Below are positions 37,715 through 46,938 of a stretch of 64,000 nt of DNA, piece after piece. The stretch is from contig JASGJK010000048.1 of the NCBI GenBank assembly GCA_049840795.1, forward strand, positions 134,997 through 198,996. The letters run 5' to 3'. The notes under the pieces were generated by a model that was not told the DNA's origin, searched no databases, and saw only the letters and a list, made by a program, of their open reading frames with translations. This stretch comes from UPXZ01 sp049840795. Lineage in GTDB: Bacteria; Bacteroidota; Bacteroidia; Bacteroidales; Paludibacteraceae. The stretch's first letter is position 1; every line of letters begins with the position of its first letter. The translations under genes were made by a program, and so were the position numbers.

Positions 37715-40594
37715 CTAAAACGAGATTGTATTCACTGTGCTTGATGTAGAAAGCGTCCCTGTTTTTTTCGATGTACCTGTCGTATAAGTTCCTCCTGTGT
37801 AATAGCCACCGGTATTTGTACTTGTCGAGTAAGACCCACCTGTATATATCGTGTACGAAGCCCCTTTTGTCATCGATGGAGAGGAAAATAAAAATTTATA
37901 ACCTCCATTTTTAGGCTTAAATGTAATTACATCCGACGTTCCAATTCTTATATTTATAAATGTTGAAGATGATATGATTGAACTTGAGCTCACATACATA
38001 TTGGGTTGAGTAGAGGTAGAACTCATAGCCTTAGTCATATTGGAGTTGGAACCGGCTCCGATAAATGTGCCGCCGTTCATATTAAATGACCCGTTAAAAT
38101 CTACCGCTTCTTCAACGCCGGATGATGGACCGTTGGCTATTGCCAACCCACCACTCATTACGATATTACCGTTGCTGTCTATGGCGTCTCCACTGGTACA
38201 GTTGGCAATAAGTGTGCCACTTATGATGTAAAGACAGCTTCCATCATTTGATTCTGTACCGCCACTTACAGTGCCTTTGGTGGCATTTATAGCATCGTTT
38301 GTGGCAGTAACATCCACGTAAGCTCCGCTCACATAAATATAAGGCGCTTCAATGGCTTCGTATGAATTGTTAACGGTGATTGTTCCTCCATATAAATAAA
38401 CGTTCGTTTCCGATTTTATGCCATCGTCAGAAGAGGATATGGTCGTCGTTCCGCTTGTAAATGTAATATTCCCATCTGCTTTGATAGCTTTGGGCGACGC
38501 GTAGCTTGTACTGCCTGATGCCAATTCTGTTCCAGATGTCGTTATCGAAAGCACCGGTGTTGTTGATGCACTTCCCATAGTAAATGTTCCGTCTGCGTTT
38601 ATTCCTTTTCCGGCTTTGCCTGTTGCCGTTAAAGTAACCATGCCGTTAATGATGCTGATGTTTGCATCAGATGTGATACAACACGGACTATAACCGTCTG
38701 TTGTTGAAGAAGAATTCGTATAAGTAGCTCCTGAGCCGGCATTGCTAACTTTAACTGTCCCGCCGGTTATATTCAAATTCCCATCGGCAGAAATGCCTCT
38801 GCTACCGGCGCCAGAGGCTGTTATAGTGATATTGCTACCGCTAACGTTGACGATGCCATCTCCTTTGATAGCTGTACAATAGGAGGGATCGTAACTGGAA
38901 GCTGTCACATTCTCAAGTGTAACGCCTCCTTTTGTGGTAAATCCAATGGTGCCTCCGGTTAAGTTCATAGTGCCTGAAGATTTCAGCCCTTTGGATTGAT
39001 TACCGTCCATTGTGATTGTAAAAGTACCACCATTTATATCCAATGTTCCATCTGAATCAATGATTTCCGCACCTTGTTGTGTTGCAGATAGAGTGAAAGT
39101 ACCATTATTTATTGTGATATTTCCATCGCTTTTAATCCCTTTGGGGTCAGCATAAACAGCGGTTGTGTAATTAGCCGTTCCTGATACTAAAAGTTTGGTG
39201 CCGGTGTTGGTTACTTTTATCGTAGGTGATAGACTTGTAGTACCAATACTAATTGTTCCATCGGCAGAAATACCTTTAGCTGCCGTTCCCGAAGACGTGA
39301 CGGTTACATTGCCATTTGTAATGTTCACGTTGCCATCTGCACTTATGCTTGTATTTGAGTACGAATCCGTTTCTCCTAATATGTTTTTATAAGTGGCTCC
39401 GTTTCCCGAATTAGTGATATTGATAGTTCCACCGGAAATATTGATATTTTCGTCCGATGAAATTCCCTTATTGCTTATACCGGTTCCTACAATTGTAATG
39501 TTTCCATCGGATAGATTTATGGTAGAATCGCATTTAATGGCAGTACAGTAAGAAACATCGTTTCCCGCGCTGGAAGCAGTTAATACCACACCTCCTGATG
39601 TATTTATAGTATATGTTCCACCCGATATTGTCATTATGTTATCGGCTTTTAAACCTTTTGATTGATTTCCTTTGATAGTTAGATTAAACGTACCTCCGGT
39701 AATATTCATAATACTATCACTGGCTATGGCTTTGGTATCGGCAGTGGCATTGGTATAGTTTACTGTTCCTCCGGATATATTAACATAGCCTTCCGAGTCA
39801 ATACCATCGGATGTTGGTGTAAGTGTTAATGTCCCATCACTCATCTTGAAATAGTCTCCGGTGTGGATCGCATCTTTTGCGGCTGCGGTGACATTTAATG
39901 TGCCTCCTTCTATGGAAATATAGTCATCGCTACAAATGGCGTGTTTTCCTACACTTGATACATTTAATATGCCGTTTCCGTTAAAAATAATTTGTCCTTC
40001 AGAAAATAACGTAGCTTTTTGGTCTTCACTGCTGCTGGTATAAACTGCGCCGTCTGCTAATGTGTTTACAGAGCCGCTTGTTAATGTTAAAGTACATTTT
40101 TTACTGGATTGTATGTTTATTGCCGGTCCATCTAAATTGGTGATGGAGACATTATTGAGTACCAATTTATATTTATAATTACTGTAAATTTTCAGCATTC
40201 CATCTGGAGTGTTTCCAAGTATATTGTAGGTAATTTCACTACTTGTTGAGGCATTAATAATTACATCAGCACCGGTAGCTGTGACAGAAATACCTGCATT
40301 CGACAGTGGATTAATAATTTGTACTGCCGATCCTTTGTAAATAATCGTCACTTTATCGTCATCGTATGTTCCGAATGTAATACTATCAATATCCGAGAGT
40401 GAGTATGGTGTTATAGATAAATCAGTATTGTGAATATTTAAAACGGTTTGATTTGATACAAACTTGATGCTATCGGTGGTGTTGATAGTGTGGCTTTTAA
40501 TAGTATTGTCTTTTTGAAATACAAAAAGATAATTTCCCGCAGTTAATGTGAAAATTACTGCCAAAAGGAACGTAAAGAGAAATATTTTCTTCAT
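37715..40594 (-). CDS. Giant secreted DUF4353/Cthe_2159-like beta-helix protein with tandem repeat
   Basis: 959 residues with a signal peptide, made almost wholly of beta-helix rungs of the form GNITINNGTFTL, GISADGNLNITGGTV. A block of about 222 residues is repeated in tandem: GNQSKGLK occurs at about 309 and again at about 531, each followed by (A/S)xYCTAIK and GISADG segments. The C-terminal ~120 residues match the lipoprotein at 33334-34796 almost exactly. The family founder binds acidic polysaccharides, so a surface glycan-binding or adhesive role is inferred. No lipobox and no T9SS domain seen. Its start overlaps the stop of the 41079 gene (ATGA), so the two are coupled. Confidence 0.75.
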   Translation of the reverse strand: MKKIFLFTFLLAVIFTLTAGNYLFVFQKDNTIKSHTINTTDSIKFVSNQTVLNIHNTDLSITPYSLSDIDSITFGTYDDDKVTIIYKGSAVQIINPLSNAGISVTATGADVIINASTSSEITYNILGNTPDGMLKIYSNYKYKLVLNNVSITNLDGPAINIQSSKKCTLTLTSGSVNTLADGAVYTSSSEDQKATLFSEGQIIFNGNGILNVSSVGKHAICSDDYISIEGGTLNVTAAAKDAIHTGDYFKMSDGTLTLTPTSDGIDSEGYVNISGGTVNYTNATADTKAIASDSIMNITGGTFNLTIKGNQSKGLKADNIMTISGGTYTINTSGGVVLTASSAGNDVSYCTAIKCDSTINLSDGNITIVGTGISNKGISSDENINISGGTINITNSGNGATYKNILGETDSYSNTSISADGNVNITNGNVTVTSSGTAAKGISADGTISIGTTSLSPTIKVTNTGTKLLVSGTANYTTAVYADPKGIKSDGNITINNGTFTLSATQQGAEIIDSDGTLDINGGTFTITMDGNQSKGLKSSGTMNLTGGTIGFTTKGGVTLENVTASSYDPSYCTAIKGDGIVNVSGSNITITASGAGSRGISADGNLNITGGTVKVSNAGSGATYTNSSSTTDGYSPCCITSDANISIINGMVTLTATGKAGKGINADGTFTMGSASTTPVLSITTSGTELASGSTSYASPKAIKADGNITFTSGTTTISSSDDGIKSETNVYLYGGTITVNNSYEAIEAPYIYVSGAYVDVTATNDAINATKGTVSGGTESNDGSCLYIISGTLIANCTSGDAIDSNGNIVMSGGLAIANGPSSGVEEAVDFNGSFNMNGGTFIGAGSNSNMTKAMSSTSTQPNMYVSSSSIISSSTFINIRIGTSDVITFKPKNGGYKFLFSSPSMTKGASYTIYTGGSYSTSTNTGGYYTGGTYTTGTSKKTGTLSTSSTVNTISF

Positions 40595-41079
40595 AATTTG
40601 ATAAATTTAGCGGTTAATGAATTAACTTTAACTAAATAAACACCCTTTGGGAGTGCACTTACATTTATTGTTTCAGAGGATGAATTCATTTGAAAAGATA
40701 CTATTAGTACTCCGGTAGTACTGTAAATGTTAATTTGAGGGCTTTTTTCCGGCAAATTTTTCAAAGCAATATAATCGCTTGCAGGATTTGGATAAACAGA
40801 AATAACATTACTATTATTATCTATACCGACATCTTCTGTTGATGTAGAAAGAGTGAACGTTAATTTTATAATATCAGAAATTGGAACGGATAACCCTGTT
40901 TCGTTGTACATAAGATTACTGTCGGAGAAATAGACTTTTGATGTAGCTGTTAACGAAAAAGTTTGTGTACCGCCATTTGCGCGTACAATGTTTATCGACG
41001 ACTGCGAAAAACTATTTATTGCAAACGATAGCAATAATATCATTAAAATTAAAATGTTTTTCTTACATATATTTCTCAT
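40591..41079 (-). CDS. Small secreted protein with T9SS sorting domain
   Basis: About 162 residues from ATG 41079 (MRNICKKNILILMILLL, signal peptide ending INSFSQ). The short mature part (GGTQTFSLTATSKVYFSD, DIIKLTFTL) resembles the N-terminal module of the 959-residue protein (TDSIKFVSN, DIDSITFG). The rest is a T9SS type A domain (ISVYPNPASDYIALK to VNSLTAKFIKL). The longer frame from 41148 adds 23 residues before the signal peptide and is less likely. Coupled to the downstream gene by a 4-base overlap. It may be a surface partner of the beta-helix protein; no function known. Confidence 0.7.
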   Translation of the reverse strand: MRNICKKNILILMILLLSFAINSFSQSSINIVRANGGTQTFSLTATSKVYFSDSNLMYNETGLSVPISDIIKLTFTLSTSTEDVGIDNNSNVISVYPNPASDYIALKNLPEKSPQINIYSTTGVLIVSFQMNSSSETINVSALPKGVYLVKVNSLTAKFIKL

Positions 41080-41258
41080 AAATATATAATATTGTGAATA
41101 AACATTGTTTATTCTGTTAAAAATATTGACAAATGTAATAGTTTGCATAATATAAACTGGCGATTTGTTTTGTAATACAAACGTAAAATTAGATAAAAAC
41201 TGATTACAAAATGACCGAATTGCGGTATTTATGGTAAATGTTGCGGTAAAAAACAGCT

Positions 41259-41939
41259 TTAAGACTCAAAACGTTTAAAGAATAATTGCTCATAAGTTGG
41301 GCTGATGGGTATTTTTCGATTGCCTATAAGTATATGTTTGTTGCGAACTTCTGAAATCTGCCGTAATGATACAATATATGAACGATGTACACGGATAAAT
41401 TCATCGGCAGGCAAAAAGTCAATGATTTTTTTTAGCGTCATTCGTATTGTTAATGACTCCTTATTTGAGAGATGAATGATGATATAATCGTCAAAACTTT
41501 CTATAAATAATACACTATCAATCTCTATTGTTTTTTTACTGTAATTTGCGTGAACGGTCAAAATGCGTTTTTCTTTCACATTGAGTTTCATTCGCAGGAT
41601 TGCTTTGGTTATAGCTTCACTAAATCGTTGTTGCGTGTAAGGTTTCAGAAGGTAATCAACTGCGTTAACGTTAAATCCATCCACGGCGTATTCAGAAAAA
41701 GCTGTAGTAAAAATGGCTAATGGTTTTACCGATAATTTTTTGTATAATTCAATACCATTGAAATTCGGCATTTGTATATCTATAAATATTAAATCAATTT
41801 GCTTTTTCGTCATAAAATCCAACGCTTCTTGCGGGTTGGTAAATGTCTTTATCAGCTCTATCGCTCCATTGGTTTTACAAAAATGTTCAATAATGCGAAG
41901 TGCGGGTGGCTCGTCGTCAATAGCAATAGCTTTTATCAT
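41259..41939 (-). CDS. LytTR-family response regulator
   Basis: 226 residues. Receiver domain (1 to about 115) with acidic pocket AIDDEPPAL, phospho-acceptor Asp54 in FIDIQMPNF, TAFSEYAVDGF and Lys99 in LLKPY. LytTR DNA-binding domain (about 130-226) with IDSVLFIESFDDYI and FIRVHRSYIVSL. Partner of the adjacent sensor kinase, with a 4-base start/stop overlap. Targets are not visible; the nearby beta-helix or SusCD operons are candidates. Confidence 0.92.
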   Translation of the reverse strand: MIKAIAIDDEPPALRIIEHFCKTNGAIELIKTFTNPQEALDFMTKKQIDLIFIDIQMPNFNGIELYKKLSVKPLAIFTTAFSEYAVDGFNVNAVDYLLKPYTQQRFSEAITKAILRMKLNVKEKRILTVHANYSKKTIEIDSVLFIESFDDYIIIHLSNKESLTIRMTLKKIIDFLPADEFIRVHRSYIVSLRQISEVRNKHILIGNRKIPISPTYEQLFFKRFES

Positions 41940-43018
41940 TGTAAATTTCTAATAGAAAGTTCAACTATATATTCGTTTTCATTATATGTTGTTTTTAGCA
42001 TATGTCTTTGTGGATAGATAAGTTCAAGCCGCCTTATTACATTTTCAAGTCCTTTTTGTATTGTATTGTCGGCTTTTTTATTTCCGATTTCATTCTTTGA
42101 TTTAAAATACAAATCATTTCCGATACTTTTGAATTGTATGTCTATTTCCGATACCTTCGATGTATTTACACCGTATTTAAAAGCATTTTCAACAAAAAAG
42201 ATAAAAAGCAGTGGAGATATTTTCATTTGTGGCTCAATATCCGAGCTGTCAAGATTAATTTTTACCGTATTACCTAATCGCATACGTTGTAGGTCAATGT
42301 AGTTTTGCAAGTAATCAATTTCGTTTTTTAAAAGAACATATTCTTTTTCAATTTCTACTACAACATAACGCATAAGTTCAGATAATTTGACAATGGCTTC
42401 CGGTGTTTTTTGTGATTCTTCGAGCGAAAGCGCGTAAATTCCATTCAATGTATTAAATAAAAAATGAGGATTTACCTGTGATTTAAGAAAAGCCAATTCT
42501 GCTTTGCGCTTTTCTTCACGTGTTTCTTTCCACAACTCATTGGTTTTGAGCAAAAATGACAATAATAACACGAAAGTGAATTTAAGAATCAATTCTTGAA
42601 ATTGAAACGTACGCATAAAATGCTCTATGGAATTATTGTTTTGCATATCGTGTGGTGGTACGCGAAAAGGCATATTGAATCTACTTTCGTTCTTGAACGG
42701 ATGAAAATGAAACTGATTTACTATAAATCTCGAAAAAAATAAAATAAGAAAAAAGCTACACAAAATCACTACGATCCACAAAAGATATTTTTTGTTCTCA
42801 ATGATTCGGGGCAAATAGTAATAATTGACGTAAAACAACAACACCAGGAACAATGAACTGACAAAACCCTGAAATTCGGGTGGGCCAAACAGAAAGTAAC
42901 TATTGAACATATTATGTCTTGTCGACACAAATGGTAAAATCAAAAATGCGACACAACTAATTATATGTATCAGTCCTGTTCGGAGAGAAATGTTTTTTAT
43001 AAAATGGTAAAATGACAT
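41936..43018 (-). CDS. LytS/YehU-type sensor histidine kinase
   Basis: 360 residues from ATG 43018. Four hydrophobic segments in the first ~180 residues, then a His_kinase (PF06580) domain with LKSQVNPHFLFNTLNG (phospho-acceptor His near 185) and an ATP-binding part with LLFIFFVENAFKYGVN. ATG 43018 (MSFYHFIKN) was chosen over 43108 because a -7 element (TATATTTG, 43049-43056) lies between them. It pairs with the LytTR regulator. Confidence 0.9.
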   Translation of the reverse strand: MSFYHFIKNISLRTGLIHIISCVAFLILPFVSTRHNMFNSYFLFGPPEFQGFVSSLFLVLLFYVNYYYLPRIIENKKYLLWIVVILCSFFLILFFSRFIVNQFHFHPFKNESRFNMPFRVPPHDMQNNNSIEHFMRTFQFQELILKFTFVLLLSFLLKTNELWKETREEKRKAELAFLKSQVNPHFLFNTLNGIYALSLEESQKTPEAIVKLSELMRYVVVEIEKEYVLLKNEIDYLQNYIDLQRMRLGNTVKINLDSSDIEPQMKISPLLFIFFVENAFKYGVNTSKVSEIDIQFKSIGNDLYFKSKNEIGNKKADNTIQKGLENVIRRLELIYPQRHMLKTTYNENEYIVELSIRNLQ

Positions 43019-43048
43019 TGTTTTTTTATCAACCTTTATTTTATTTGG

Positions 43049-43056
43049 CAAATATA
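43049..43056 (-). promoter_or_regulatory. -7 promoter element of the LytS/LytTR operon
   Basis: TATATTTG on the minus strand fits TAnnTTTG, 31 bases upstream of the chosen kinase ATG. Confidence 0.55.
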
Positions 43057-44123
43057 GAAAGTTTATTTTAAATGATTCACTGATAGTGTGCCAATTCAAC
43101 AAAAACAAAATGTGTTTTTATACAATGAATGATTTTACGAACTCATTTTGACTTTTGTAGTTGAAGTCATCTTGCCTTTTCACGAGATTTATTACGTGTC
43201 GTTCCTACGGAACTTTTTATTGATTGATAATCATTCTGTTATTAATATGTCGTACCTAACGGCACTTCTTAGCTTCATCAGGGCAAAATCTTAACAAAAA
43301 ATATATATCATTGGTTTTAAGCACCGTAAGTGTAACATATTATGGTTTTACTGATTTTCCTGTGAAAATGAGCCATTCAATGTGAAATTATCAGGACAAG
43401 AAAAAGACAGCGTGGCTACGCTCCTCCGGTTTCTTTGATGGTCTTATTCTCTACAAAGGAAACTGAACTAATATCCCTAAAAAGTTTCTTAGTGGATTTT
43501 TAAGCAGTGTAGCTGTGTCTTCTTTGTCGTAAAAGTTAGATTTTAACTTTCGCACATATAAACAAAAGATATCCAGATATTTAAATTACCTTATATTTTT
43601 TTATACTCAATATAAAACAGCTCCCTGCCCTTGTGAAAGGGCTGGGCTGAGGTTATACATAAAAAGCGGTCACAAATTATCAAAAAGTTGTAACTAACGG
43701 AATAACAATAAATGTGAAATTTTATTCGTTTGTGTTTCAATAGCTTATAAGCTTGCAAAAGTTGAGTTGTATTCAAGATGTATTTGATGGGCGTACCCTG
43801 ATGTCTTATCTTATAATGATACAGTAAGATGATGGCGATTTATCTTTTTCGGGATTGCTTTCACAGGAAAACCAGTAGAATCTCTATTTTAAATAATAAG
43901 GTGATTATTATCTGAAATGTACATATATTTTATCTTTTCAATAGCAATAGTTTATTTGTTTGTTATTACCTTATAGAAATAGGTTTGTTAAATTTGTCAA
44001 AGAATAGAAACTGAATATAAGCCTTAAGTTAATGGTTTAGGATTTAGTGTAAACAATACACTTAAAATGACCGAATTCTACATTTTTGAACGAATTTTAC
44101 ACTGCTGTCATAATATTTGTATA

Positions 44124-44131
44124 TATTTTTG
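44124..44131 (+). promoter_or_regulatory. -7 promoter element of the SusCD-type operon
   Basis: TATTTTTG fits TAnnTTTG, 57 bases upstream of the ATG at 44188. No -33 TTG at normal spacing was found. Confidence 0.4.
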
Positions 44132-44187
44132 TCTTGGAAACACAGATTAGACTATTAAATATAATATAACCTTCAAATTTGGATGTC

Positions 44188-46903
44188 ATGAAGAGAAAAA
44201 CTACTTGTTTTTTAATGTCTTTGTTTTTTGTGCTGACTTGCTTCTCCCAAACGAGAACAACAATAACCGTCACCGGTGATATTGTTACCGTTGGTTCTTA
44301 TAATAATAACGAAGTAATTGTAAACGGCGCAACAGAACTACACATTACTGCCACTACGAATTTATTGTACAAAAGTATCGTAAAATTAAACTCCGTAGAT
44401 TCTTGGTTGTTCATAGATAATCAGCGCCCACAATATGTGCTCGATTCGCTATTGAGTAAAATCTATATTAATGATCAACTTGCATCTTATCGCTCGAACT
44501 GTCGCGTAGCAATATATAAACATGGCGCTGTGGTGATTCCTCAATCTTCCACCTTTCAACCATTAACCGTTTTCAAAGATCAAAATTTTAGTGGAGAGTC
44601 GTCCAGCGCAATTTCTCAATTTGTTGCAAATGGTGCTTTGTCCGGCTTTGATAATAGTATCCGCTCTTTTAAGTTAAAACGAGGCTATATGGTTACTTTT
44701 GCCACCTCATCGGATGGTATGGGGTATAGCAGAGTATTTATAGCCGACAGTAAAGATTTAGAAGTGCCGATTCTTCCTGACTTATTAGATAAAAAAATAT
44801 CATATATTCGGGTTATGCAATGGGAGTGGCCCACTAAAAAAGGATGGTGTGGCTCTAATACAGCTGAGTATATTCCTTTAAATACTACGTGGCGTTACGA
44901 CTGGAGCGCAGCAGGAAACACTACCACATCGGTGGAATATGTTCCAATCCGTCAGAACGGAAGTTGGCCAGGCTGGGATGAGATCGGAGGAAAATCGTAT
45001 GTAACACACGTTTTGGGCTTTAATGAGCCGGATCATACCGAGCAGTCAAATCTCACAGTAACCCAAGCAGTAGCACAATGGCCCAATATGATGAAAACTG
45101 GGTTAAGAATAGGCTCACCGGCTTGTACTAATTTTTCGTGGCTGTACCAATTTATGGATAGCTGTAAAGCTAAAAACTATCGTGTGGATTATGTAGCCGT
45201 ACACGCATATTGGGGAGGAAAAAGTCCACAGAATTGGTATAACGACCTGAAATATATTCATGACAGAACAGGACGTCCGCTCTGGATTACTGAATGGAAT
45301 AACGGTGCAAACTGGACTACCGAATCGTGGCCTACATCAGATCATTCCTTATCGACCGAAAATGCAGCCAAACAACTAAACGATATTAAAGCAATTCTAC
45401 AAGTGTTAGATACTGCACACTTTATTGAACGATACTCTATTTATAATTGGGTACAAGATTGCCGTGCTATGGTACTGAACGGAAATTTAACACCCGCCGG
45501 TCAATACTATGCTAATAATAAATCGGTAATGGCTTATAATCCGATAAACGAAGTGATACCTACGTTTGTGTATGGAAACCCATCCTTAAATATTGCATTT
45601 GGAACGAAAAATCTTACATTAATCATTACTGATCCAAATTTTGAGAACTTTGTTGGAGCTGTTGTCGAAAGAAAAATAGATGACGGAGAATATGCAGTTA
45701 TTTATGATACGGATACATACGACGTTAAAACATTTTCCGATAATTTCGATATAACTTCCGGAGTAAATAAAGTCAGATATCGTATTCGTTCAAAATTAGC
45801 GAACGGAAGTTTATCAATTTACTCAAATGAGGTAGGCTATGATGTGACTTCAGGAAGTGATAATATTCAATACGGTAAACTATCAGCAGCCAACGTAGGT
45901 TGGAATTCTTTGTTCTTTTAAAAATACATATTCTCAATCTCCGGTAGTAATACTCGGAGCACCTACAAATAATAATGTATCTGCGTTATTGGTTCCGCGA
46001 GCAAAATTAATATCATCTACTTCACGTGTCAATTTGCAATTAGCCCCTTGGAGTTATCAAAACATAAGCCAGTTAAGCAAAGACGAAACTATTCCTTATT
46101 TTGTTTTGCCGGCAGGTAATTTTGATTTCGGAGGTCTCAAAGTGGCGTCGGGTAAACCCAGTGTGAACGGAAACTGGACACCGATTACATTTGCAACTCC
46201 ATTTGACGATGTGCCGGTAGTATTTGCAAGTCAGTTGCTGGCGGGAACATCGTACGCTACTAACGTGCGGATTAGAAATATCACAAAAACAGGATTTGAA
46301 GCCAAAATACAGAAAGAATCAGCTGTGAAATTGACAATACCTACCGAGATAATCTCTTATATGGCAATTATGCCGGGTACGGGTACGGTTGACGGCAAAA
46401 AAATTATTGTAGGAAGAACAAATGATAAAGCGGTAAGCTCTGTATATGCTTCTGTCAACTATGGTGAAACGGTGTCTAATCCATTATTCTTATCGCAAAT
46501 GCAGACTTGTAATGATGATACTGTCACCGCAGGATTGAGATGTACGTCTATCTACGACAAATACGCAAATGTCATAAAACAGCGCGAAAAATCTTCAGGT
46601 ATAACTGTTCAGGCTGCCGAAATGGTAGGATGGTTGGTGATGAATCCGGCTGATATACCACAAGGAGTCAATTCATTGGCTCTACCTGAAATAAACATCT
46701 ATCCTAATCCGGCAAAAGATATAATTTATATTTCTCAAAACGAAATTGAAACAAATCGGAATGTGAAAATATATAATGCGATGGGCATATTAGTAAATGA
46801 CATTTCTATCCATGGAAATAAAATAAATATATCAACATTACCTTCCGGATATTATTTCATAATGATGGATGGCTACAGGGCTACTAAGTTTATAAAAATA
46901 TAA
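44188..46903 (+). CDS. Secreted GH128-like glycoside hydrolase with T9SS domain (one frameshift)
   Basis: About 904 residues. Signal peptide (ending TCFSQ), then a glycosyl-hydrolase catalytic core of the Asl1/GH128 type with VLGFNEPDHTEQSNLT (likely acid/base Glu), VDYVAVHAYWGG and RPLWITEWNNGANW (likely nucleophile Glu). GH128 enzymes cleave beta-1,3-glucan. The frame breaks in the T4 run 45916-45919: NSLFF would continue KNTYSQSPVVILGAPTNNN with one T removed. The distal part has a beta-rich module (PVVFASQLLAGTSY) and a T9SS domain (INIYPNPAKDIIYIS to ATKFIKI). A TTG at 44179 would add three residues; the ATG is preferred. First gene of the operon. Confidence 0.8.
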
Positions 46904-46938
46904 AAAACGTTTAACTTGTTTATATTAATGACATACAA

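Larger units (their letters stand above)
43019..44187. other. Long intergenic region with small palindromic repeats
   Basis: About 1.15 kb between divergent genes without a believable coding frame. It holds the kinase promoter (43049-43056), a pair of related units (TGTCGTTCCTACGGAACTTT at 43197-43216 and TGTCGTACCTAACGGCACTT at 43248-43267, each with a short palindrome), a GC-rich hairpin (CCCTGCCCTT / AAGGGCTGGG near 43623-43645) and the promoter of the GH128-like gene (44124-44131). Confidence 0.55.

Noticed and set aside
37715..40594. Repeat-rich DNA considered as a possible CRISPR or satellite array
   Set aside because: The periodicity is at the protein level (beta-helix rungs and a 222-residue unit) within one open frame; there are no identical short repeats with unique spacers.
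43591..43776. 61-residue minus-strand open frame in the 1.1-kb intergenic region
   Set aside because: No motif, no promoter or start context, and it spans the GC-rich hairpin near 43630.
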